In this document: positions 17,668-25,400 of the stretch, one piece after another
How the letters are laid out: each line of letters starts with the position of its first letter
Position numbering within the stretch: position 1 is the first letter of the stretch
Assembly (NCBI RefSeq): GCF_049532965.1
Contig: NZ_CP186694.1
Coordinates: 1,302,001 to 1,366,000, forward strand
Source of the DNA: Roseateles sp049532965
GTDB taxonomy: Bacteria > Pseudomonadota > Gammaproteobacteria > Burkholderiales > Burkholderiaceae_C
Reading direction: 5' to 3'
DNA length: 64,000 nt
The notes under the pieces: model-generated
The model's input: the letters and a program-made list of their open reading frames with translations, nothing else
Databases searched by the model: none
Told to the model about the DNA's origin: nothing
Position numbers and translations under genes: made by a program

Positions 17668-19766
17668 CGCATGCCCCTCGGCACCATGACGCGTCGCCCG
17701 AACAACCTGGGGGGAGACGTCTTAGGCATAGGTCGAGAAGGTCCGGCCGCAGGCGGCTCAGCCGGCACTGGGGGCGGTAGCGCACGCGGCGCAGCCTCCT
17801 CCGTGGAACTGCTCCTGGCGTTCGTTGCGCTCGCCGGAAGGTAGCCATCGTCAAACACCAGCGGGGCTTCTTCCGTGCTCCATTCCATCTGAGCGGTAGA
17901 GAGTTCTTCGGGGCTCAGTGCTCGCTTCAGGTAGGACATGATGTACGCGAAGTCTTGCGCCATCGTCCAATCGCTCTTCGCCCCGTCGGCGAGATACTGG
18001 AGAACCTGGAACAGCGGCAGGTCCCGCGGTTGCAGCTTGAAGCGGGCTGCCCTCTTGCGCTGGTTGTAGATTCGCAGCATGCGCCGGTCGAAGGGTATGC
18101 GGCCCCAGGAACCCGCGCACATCAGCGTGTCGATGAGGCACATGCGGTCGTCCAGCAAGATGCAGGTCCGCAGATCGTCATCGTCTTGCAGGACCCAGTA
18201 CTCTACGACGCCATCGGGCGGATTTCCCTTGAGCCACGCAGACGAGTAGCGCCGGTCCAACTCGATGTATGGCAGCCGGCCCGATCGCCCGATATCACAC
18301 TTGACCCGCTTGCGCATTGGCGTGCAGAAGTAGTAACCCTTGCGCAAATGCTCCGCCAGCTTGGTCACCTCGAAATCGCCGCGAGCCAGTCGCGCCTTCA
18401 GCCGCGTGAAGGCATCCAGATAGCCTGCGCTGGCGGAATCGGAGATGTTCTCGTTGGCGAGCACGCAGTACATCGCTTGTTCAAAATGATTGGCGTGCAC
18501 CAACTGTTCGGTCGGGCAGTCGGCGTGCTTGCGCAGCGGATCCGATGGACCGCTGCCGAGCGCGCCAGGCAGTTGCAGGGTGAAGCATCGCCGAGTCTGA
18601 TGGATGTTGGACTCGATCTCGGCGCGTCCCTTGGGGTCTCCGGGCCTGCCGAGCTCGACACGGCAACCGAACAGGCGAGTGAGGAGTTCCTGCAGGACGC
18701 CGTAGAGGTGGGCCAGAGCGTTGTCGAGGTAAACGATCGCGGGCACGGCGAACCGCAACTCCTCAAACATGTTCTGAGGAAAGCCTGCCCCCTCTTCGGG
18801 GCGCAAATTGGGGTCCACCATCGGCGGCACCGGCTGACCGAGCACCGCGTTCCGGAACAGCTTGACGATGTCCGGCCCCGACGCTTGACGTGTGTAACAA
18901 AGGTGAAAGGCGATGTTCATCGCATAGGCACCGGTACTCCGCAATCGCAGCACCGGAAAGCGTCGCATGCGGATAACGTCCCCGCCCCAGCGCAGATTGG
19001 GGACCTCGATCTTCGTGTCGAGATTGCAATCGCACTCGTCGATGACCCAGACCACATAGTCGGAGGCTGGCGTCCTGCGCTCACCGTCGCCCATCTGGTG
19101 GCTGGCAGCAACCGCCGCGGCTTTGCCTGAATTTCTGCGAAGGTGGGCTAGCAGATGTGCGGGCAGATAGATAGTCTTGAACCAATGCTGCAAGGGCGCA
19201 AAGGCCTTCGAGGTGCAGCACAACGGATAGTCCTTCACCGTGAGCTTGATCTCGTCGGTGCAGATCAGCAAGAACTTGGCGTGCAGGTTTTTTGGCGTGA
19301 CTTTGTTCGGGCGCGCAAGGCCATCCAGGAATTCGGTCAGCTTGGCTTCAATTTCCGAATGATCCTTGAGCAGTTTCCAAAAGGCTCCGGCAAGTCCGCT
19401 CTTCTTCCGATCCTCTGGATCGACCGTTGGAAGCTCCGCGGTACGCGTTCGCTTGCTCTGCACCGCGTAGGAAACAAAGGCACGCGTGCCCGTGATGCCG
19501 GTACCATCTTTCCAAGGCTCCAAGGCCTTTTCGATGTAGTCAAGCACGCGAAACGCCGGCATGCCCGATGCCGCGACCAATGCAGAGACGGGCTGTTTCT
19601 GCAGGAAGAGCTTTGCGGCTTGGTACAGGCGCCGATGGCGATCGACGTACTTTGCTTTCATAGCGCCTTCGGCCACGGTTGCCCATGACTCGATATTCTC
19701 GAAACCCTTAGGCACCAAGAGCAGCAACTGCTTGCGCCGATCCTCGGACTTGATAGGCCGGCTCAC
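17664..19766 (-). CDS. TnsB/TniA-like DDE transposase
   Basis: A 700-residue transposase, started at the GTG that overlaps the upstream stop (GTGA) because the sequence before it belongs to the previous gene. The catalytic triad is readable: Asp243 in VIDECDCN, Asp348 in IVYLDNALAH and Glu383 in GRAEIESN, the last two 35 residues apart as in classic D,D35E enzymes. A Mu-type C-terminal beta-barrel follows (about 520-600). The tail (about 650-700) is Pro/Ser-rich and ends in a basic RRVMVPRGMR, a plausible TnsC-contact hook as in TnsB. It cuts and joins the 3' ends of the element. Confidence 0.88.
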   Translation of the reverse strand: MSRPIKSEDRRKQLLLLVPKGFENIESWATVAEGAMKAKYVDRHRRLYQAAKLFLQKQPVSALVAASGMPAFRVLDYIEKALEPWKDGTGITGTRAFVSYAVQSKRTRTAELPTVDPEDRKKSGLAGAFWKLLKDHSEIEAKLTEFLDGLARPNKVTPKNLHAKFLLICTDEIKLTVKDYPLCCTSKAFAPLQHWFKTIYLPAHLLAHLRRNSGKAAAVAASHQMGDGERRTPASDYVVWVIDECDCNLDTKIEVPNLRWGGDVIRMRRFPVLRLRSTGAYAMNIAFHLCYTRQASGPDIVKLFRNAVLGQPVPPMVDPNLRPEEGAGFPQNMFEELRFAVPAIVYLDNALAHLYGVLQELLTRLFGCRVELGRPGDPKGRAEIESNIHQTRRCFTLQLPGALGSGPSDPLRKHADCPTEQLVHANHFEQAMYCVLANENISDSASAGYLDAFTRLKARLARGDFEVTKLAEHLRKGYYFCTPMRKRVKCDIGRSGRLPYIELDRRYSSAWLKGNPPDGVVEYWVLQDDDDLRTCILLDDRMCLIDTLMCAGSWGRIPFDRRMLRIYNQRKRAARFKLQPRDLPLFQVLQYLADGAKSDWTMAQDFAYIMSYLKRALSPEELSTAQMEWSTEEAPLVFDDGYLPASATNARSSSTEEAAPRALPPPVPAEPPAAGPSRPMPKTSPPRLFGRRVMVPRGMR

Positions 19767-20410
19767 GAGCTCGCCCCACTGGCCACGAGTTCGCCACCTT
19801 GGCAGTTGATGACCAACTGCCCGTTGACGTGCAGCCTGGCCAACCTGGCCCTGATGAGGTCGCTGGGCGCCTCGATCAATGCGCAGAAGTCGGCCAGCGA
19901 TTTGTGACCTGAGGCGCAATGAGCCACGAGCTGAGCATCCAGCTCGTCGCCCCTTCTTACCCAGATCGTGGCGGCCTGACGCAGTCGCTCGAAGAACCAG
20001 AACTCGTCGACGCGCGCCCGAACCTCGGCGCGCGTTCGGTGCACCACTTCTGCCCGGTTTGCCTTAGCCACGCGCCGCAACTGACGCAGCAACTGCGACG
20101 GCGCATCCGCCTTCGTCACCAGGAAGTACGCCACAGTGCCGTCGCGCCGGGTGACAACAAAGGTGGCTTTCGCGCTCAGCTGGTCGACGTCATCGGTCGT
20201 CGCCGTGACGATCGTCGGCATGCTGGTGATGGACTGTGTGTCAGGTGCAAACCGTTCGAGGACCCAGGCCTCAAAGTGGAACTCGTGTCCAAACCGCACG
20301 GGCTGGATAGCGAACGGGTCGTGGGCTCGGGTTTGAGCGCCGTGGAACTCGCGGTAGCGCTCCGCACGGCCGCCCCAACGGGTGACGACCGAGTGGTCTT
20401 GGTCTTCCAT
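19763..20410 (-). CDS. TnsA-like protein, possibly with a degenerate nuclease site
   Basis: A 215-residue protein at the position of tnsA, first in the operon and overlapping tnsB by GTGA. HEFHFEAWVLERF (Glu47) resembles the TnsA FES/E segment, and TFVVTRRDGTVAYFLVTK resembles the PDFLV...EVK core. The Asp normally before FLV is replaced (AKATFVV), and the EVK triad reads VTK with Lys100 kept. A C-terminal winged-helix-like part (about 150-210: SLADFCALIEAPSDLIRARL) fits TnsA_C. If real TnsA, it may no longer cut 5' ends, which would favour cointegrate-type transposition. The assignment rests mainly on position and weak motif match. Confidence 0.55.
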   Translation of the reverse strand: MEDQDHSVVTRWGGRAERYREFHGAQTRAHDPFAIQPVRFGHEFHFEAWVLERFAPDTQSITSMPTIVTATTDDVDQLSAKATFVVTRRDGTVAYFLVTKADAPSQLLRQLRRVAKANRAEVVHRTRAEVRARVDEFWFFERLRQAATIWVRRGDELDAQLVAHCASGHKSLADFCALIEAPSDLIRARLARLHVNGQLVINCQGGELVASGASS

Positions 20411-20751
20411 GAGGTGGTCCAGACAATCGAAGTCGAACCACGCCGGGACAGTGCCCGGCTGGCTCGATCGTTGGGATCACGCTGCGCTCGCACTCATGCG
20501 CGCGTAGCCGCCTTGGACGAGCTGTCCGGGCTCGTCGCGCCTTTCCCACAGGGCAGCGGTCAGAAAGGCGGGTAGCCGTCGCTTGACGGCCGCACCGAAA
20601 CGCTAGACACTTTCACTGTCTCTTTGCGAGCACGAAAGTGCAAGCGCGCCTCTGGATTCGCGGTCCTTGGCGCGCTTGGCGTTTTTAGGCCCAAGATTCG
20701 GACGAACATGGTCCTGGCCTGATGCCATCTCCTCCTCTATGCGCCTGGACT
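20411..20751. other. Gap upstream of the transposition operon
   Basis: These 341 bases hold no gene I can name. A 49-codon minus-strand frame (20560-20709, MFVRILGLKTPSAPR...) has AGGAGGAG some way upstream and could be a leader or small protein, but it has no recognisable feature. The region may be the untranslated leader between the gp16-like gene and tnsA. Confidence 0.3.
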
Positions 20752-21129
20752 TCAGGCGGTTGTCACCGTGCCGTCCGTCGGCAAAGTTTTGATGCCGAGC
20801 GCGACGGCAATCTTGAAGCTCGTCCCCCGCACGGCCTTTCTCGTGCCAGCGAGCACCTGGTACACCAGGGCTGGATTGAACTGACGCTCCAAGGCCCATT
20901 CCGAGATCGTGATGCCACGCTCGGCAAACCACTGTTGCGCTTCCTCCGGCGACTTCAGCTTGACTGCGCGCGTCGTCTCGGGAGACGCGCGGTCAACTAG
21001 AAGTTCCGCAGAGGGCACGTTTGGCTGTTTGTGTTCCACTGTTTGAACTAACCCAAACAAAACAAAACAACTAACTTCTTGGGTCTTTTTGTTAGCGCGA
21101 GTCTGCGCGCATCGATCCAAGCCTGTCAA
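20752..21129 (-). CDS. BcepMu gp16-like DNA-binding regulator
   Basis: Up to 125 residues. The conserved part is FAERGITISEWALERQFNPALVYQVLAGTRKAVRG with VALGIKTLP, the helix-turn-helix core of the BcepMu gp16 family found in Mu-like phages and related transposons. The first ~40 codons run through an AT-rich operator-like stretch and are probably not translated; GTG codons at 21037-21039 or 21016-21018 are alternative starts, neither with a good ribosome site. It lies upstream of the tns operon on the same strand and divergent from an XRE repressor-like gene, so it likely controls transposition genes. Confidence 0.6.
   Translation of the reverse strand: MTGLDRCAQTRANKKTQEVSCFVLFGLVQTVEHKQPNVPSAELLVDRASPETTRAVKLKSPEEAQQWFAERGITISEWALERQFNPALVYQVLAGTRKAVRGTSFKIAVALGIKTLPTDGTVTTA
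21046..21095. promoter_or_regulatory. AT-rich operator-like region between divergent regulators
   Basis: A strikingly AT-rich stretch contains CTAACCCAA (21048-21056), a second CTAAC (21071-21075), TTGGGT (21079-21084) and GTTAG (21091-21095), an interrupted inverted repeat plus a direct repeat, with A-tracts between. It lies between two HTH-protein genes and most likely holds both promoters and the binding sites for one or both regulators. Confidence 0.55.
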
Positions 21130-21590
21130 TGGCCTTCATGGTTGGTCGACCTAGAAAAAACCCGGAGTTCCCGCCGCCGCCGCCAAGTACCCTGGGTGAG
21201 CGATTGCGGGCCGAGCGCACCCGGCTTAGGCTGACGCAGGAGCAGCTTGCCGAAGCACTCGGCGTCGCACTGTCAGCGCTCCAAAATTACGAGCAGGATC
21301 GCAATTCGCTGAAGGCGCCGGTGCTCCAGCGGCTTCGCGAAGCACAGATCGATGTCGAGTACGTGGTCTACGGGCGCGACACGGAGGCGCTCGAACCGCT
21401 GGACTTAGCTCTGTGGGAGCGCGTCAAGGCCTGGGACGCGGCCAATCCCACGGACGCGGATGGAAGGCCGTTGAACGAATACTTCCGCTTCCAGCGCATC
21501 ACCCTCTTCTACCGTTGGTTGCGCGAGAGCCCGGGCAGTCAGGACGACATCGAAGAGCGCTTGAACCAACTAGGGTCCAGGGCGGCATGA
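21129..21590 (+). CDS. XRE-family transcriptional regulator
   Basis: A 153-residue protein with an HTH_3 domain near residues 20-75: TLGERLRAERTRLRLTQEQL then ALGVALSALQNYEQDRN. The ATG at 21138 (MVGRPRKNP) is an equally good start, and neither has a strong ribosome site. The C-terminal half, with EYFRFQRITLFYRWL, is not a domain I know. It is divergent from the gp16-like gene, as with phage repressor pairs, and overlaps the next gene by ATGA, so it is probably the repressor for the element and/or for its membrane-protein partner. Confidence 0.8.
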   Translation: MAFMVGRPRKNPEFPPPPPSTLGERLRAERTRLRLTQEQLAEALGVALSALQNYEQDRNSLKAPVLQRLREAQIDVEYVVYGRDTEALEPLDLALWERVKAWDAANPTDADGRPLNEYFRFQRITLFYRWLRESPGSQDDIEERLNQLGSRAA

Positions 21591-22381
21591 AACTCGCCAC
21601 GCTGACCGCAGAACGCATCACCGAGTTGTCACTGCGATTGGCAATGGCCTCGTCCCCACGTGCGATTGGCCTGGCGAACCTTCAATTCCGGCAGATCGAA
21701 GGAGCGCTGCGCTGGCACCGCGCATCGTGCCGCCCTCTCCAACTCGCACGGCGGCTTGTCCATGCCACATTCAGTGGACGCCTGGGACAGTGCCTCACCC
21801 TGGTCAGCGAGCAACAGGCCATGCTACTGATGGCGGCCGACGAAGGTGGAGACGACAGCCTCGTTTACGAGGCGCTGTTGGCCTTGTCCGCAGCCGTTGG
21901 ACACTACGAGCTCCGAGCCAGCCCTACGCCCAAGTTACAGCTTGCATTGGCCGCGTGCGGCCATCCGGCGCAACGAGCGCGCCTTGCGCACCTCGTGCGC
22001 CACGGCGAAGTCGAAAGCACGGCGTCCGGCCTGCGCTTGATTGGGGCATACCGTCGGCGTGTGGCAGCGTATGGAGCGCTGGCCATGCTCATCGCTTGGC
22101 CAACTGCGATCTTTCTCAATATGGCACTCTCCGGCGCACTCGGTGCTGCGCAGTTGGTGGGCTATATCTTTGCCACGGTAGTCATTGCGACCTGGCTCAG
22201 CCGCAGCCTATTCACTGATTTACGGACAGATGAACGCTTGATCCTCGGTCTGAATTCGTGCATGCGACCGCACCGTGTTCCAGCTGAGCCGGATTCGGCG
22301 GCTGATCCCTCAGATGGACAGCTCACCCCTCACGTGCATCCTCCTGATCTTGGCCAACCTGCCCAGGTTGATCACTCCTGA
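21587..22381 (+). CDS. Unknown protein with two C-terminal membrane helices
   Basis: A 264-residue protein starting at the ATG that overlaps the XRE stop (ATGA). Residues 1-155 are soluble and helical, without a motif I recognise. Two membrane spans follow (about 163-184 ALAMLIAWPTAIFLNMALSG and 190-208 LVGYIFATVVIATWL), then a polar Pro/Asp/His-rich tail. Coupling to an XRE regulator and position inside a mobile element suggest an accessory or toxin-like effector, but no sequence feature shows this. Confidence 0.6.
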   Translation: MKLATLTAERITELSLRLAMASSPRAIGLANLQFRQIEGALRWHRASCRPLQLARRLVHATFSGRLGQCLTLVSEQQAMLLMAADEGGDDSLVYEALLALSAAVGHYELRASPTPKLQLALAACGHPAQRARLAHLVRHGEVESTASGLRLIGAYRRRVAAYGALAMLIAWPTAIFLNMALSGALGAAQLVGYIFATVVIATWLSRSLFTDLRTDERLILGLNSCMRPHRVPAEPDSAADPSDGQLTPHVHPPDLGQPAQVDHS

Positions 22382-22494
22382 TTCCCCGCTCAGCCCTGAG
22401 CAGATCGGTGTCGATACGTAGGTCAGATTTACGCGATCGCCGCCCTTGCAGGTGGGTCAGTTTTCAATGATCGCCAACAGGCAGGTGAAGACAG

Positions 22495-25400
22495 TCAGTT
22501 CAGTTCCAATCCCGCCGTCACAGCGTCGAGGAGCGTGGCCCGTAGCGCGCGCGGGCTTGCTGCTACCGCGTCATAGGCAACGACCACGAGCCTCTGATCC
22601 GCGGCAAGGCTCTGAAGTAGCCCCAGCGCTGCCGCCCTCGCGGACTCATCCAGCTTTCCCGCACTCGCAAGGTACCGAGCAAAACTGCCGCTGATACTGC
22701 CGTCGACGTCCGACCGCAGCTGTTGGCTAAGAAGGTCTACTACCTCTGGATCACGCTGCAGGCGCTCATGCACGGCTCGATTAATGCTGTCTTGGGCATC
22801 AAATTGCATCGGGCATTCCCGGGTCACCATGCGCTTGAGCAATTCAACGAACCGGCTGGCGTTGTCACGCGCGGCTGAGACGAGCACAACGACAGCCCAG
22901 TCCGCAAAATGGTGATACCGATTGGTCGCAGGCGCGGTATCGAACTCAGTGGCGTCTGGTGCGTAGACCGCCAAGGCAATCGCCGACACCGCATTGTTTC
23001 CTTGATTGAACAGCGTAACGAGCCCCTGTCGCACCGCTTTGTCCTCGGGAAAGTGAGTACGCAGGATCTCAGCGACTTCAGCATTGAGCATCGCTTTGCC
23101 ATTGTTGTGATCCTTGGCGGCGAGCACCTTCCAGCAATGATCGAGAAGAACTTGACTGCGAGGACGCTCACCTGCGAGTGCCCTCAACGCATTGGACGAA
23201 AGCGGCAGTTTGCCTTGGTCGGTTAGCGCCGAGAACGCCGCCTTCGCTGCGGGAGAGGCATTAGGGGCAACCGAAAGAATGCTTGCCAGGCCAGGCCGAT
23301 AGCCTGAACGCTCTATCCTTTCCGAAAGGCTCTCGCCAAAAGCGCTTTCCAGCTCAGAAAAGCGCTCGCATATGAGACGTTCGAGCGAGGGCATCGAATG
23401 CAATGCGTCTCCAGTGAAAAGGGCGACTGGCTTGCCTTGCTCTTGCAGTTCGGCAAGCCGATCGAGTGCGCCGATCACTATCAACCCAGCAAGAGCCGCG
23501 GCGCGAATGCGTTCGTACTCCGGACCTACGGCTATGGCATTGCCGAGAAGCTCACGGACGGCATCGTCCCGCCCCTCAGTGGCCACCGCCCCATACTTCG
23601 AGATCGCCATCCGAACCCTCAGGTCCGGGTCACACTCCTGCATTGCCATCTCGAGGATGCCGCCCAGGAAAGTCCCAGGGACACTACCGGCTGCGAACTC
23701 GACTACTTGAGCCCGCAAGCCGACGGGCAATGGCACAGCAGCGGAGAGCAGCCATGGACCGAAGTCCGCGTCGTCTGCATAAGCTTGAGCAATTGCTGCG
23801 ATCGGCGGCTCTTCGCCGCGCAAGCGATTCGCTGCCAAAGCCCGAACCTTTGGATGCGAGCCGAACCACCGGATTATTCCGGGGCTCGGATCGAAGATTC
23901 CCTTGCGCTCCCGCAATTTCAAAACGGCTTGCACAGCCTCCTCATCAGAACCGTCGGATCCGCATCTGGCCAAGCCTTCGGTAAGCAAGTCACCGCGCAT
24001 CTTGCGTCGTTCGCTCATCCGGAGAAGACGCTCGCGTGCCGCCGCTTGGTCCCGATAGATCTCAGGCATCATCGACACTAACTCGTCAAGCTGATCATCT
24101 GGAGCACCGATCAACGCGTCGATCGTTGCGCGGACTTCGTCGTGGTCCCGTCCCCATCCAATGAGCAGTCCGTGGAGCGCCCAGTACCTATTGAATCCAT
24201 GCTTGCCTTCAGCCAGCTCATGGCGAAAAACGGCCGCGAGTTCAGCGTCGGCTACCTGCGACGCGAAGCTAGCCATATTACGCATGCCAATGATCCTGTT
24301 CTCAGGAACTTTCCAGTAGGCAATCGCAGCGCTCCGAATCTCCGCATCGGACGTAGCAAATCGACCAATTTGCTTCCATGCCGAATCGTCACCAAGGTGG
24401 AAATTGAATGGGTACCTGCCGCTGAATTCGTTCAGCACCCATCGGCGCAGGTCCGCATTGTGCACGTCGCAGGCCAGTAGGTACGAGGCGGCGGAGTCCC
24501 GCTCCCAAATTGAATCGCCGTGACCGGTCATTCGGGCAATGGCCCCCCTGATGAGGTCCGCATGATTGGACCAATATCGTTGGAGCATCCATGACGCTAC
24601 CGGTCGGTACTCATGAGACACGCCTGACCAAAAGCTCTGAGCGCGAAGCAATCCGTCGCGCATATCAGCCTGTTCGCGCCCTTGCGACATCAGCCCGAAG
24701 ATTCCCATCAGTCGCAAATCACTTCGACGGGATGTCGCGGCCTCCTGGAATAACTCGACCGACTGCTCTGCATCAGCCCACCCCAAGGCCAAGCTTTCGA
24801 GCATCGCCACACTCGCGTGCAAGTCACGCGAGTGCGCGAGGCCGCGGAGAAGACGCTGCTGCGCACCCTGGCATGTCGAGAACGCCTTGGCATACGCTGC
24901 TGCCGCCGACCGCTGCACGCTTCGGTCCTCATCATGCATTGCCCGGAACAGCGTTTCCTGAAGCCTTTCGGTAGGCTCCCAGCCTCCCAGTACGCTGATT
25001 AGCGAAGATCGCCAAGAAAGGCGGGCCGGCAACCATTGAATGACCTTGCGTTCAACATCCGCCTTGAGCCCAGGATCGCTGAGCCCATTGAGCACTGACG
25101 CCAGTGCCTCGCGCCGAGCCGGCATCCAGTCCTGCGTCTCAACGGTTTCCATGACACCCTGTGCCAGGCGCTTCGCCGTCGTCGCCACGCGTATTGTCAC
25201 ACCGAAGGCGATGTCACCAAGCACGGCCTGCTTGTTCAACTGAGAGACGTCGTCAGGCCCAGGTTCTTCGATGATCGCAACGAGTCGATCGAACTCATCT
25301 CGTCTTTGCACGTAGCCGAGCAAATTGGCCACGACGTTGCGCCATCGACTCAGACCGACGTTTGACCTAACGAACTCTTCGATGTCGAGAAATGGCCAAC

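Noticed and set aside
20603..20932. A 109-codon minus-strand frame next to the gp16-like gene
   Set aside because: Mostly an alternative frame of the gp16-like gene; the HTH motif is in the other frame.
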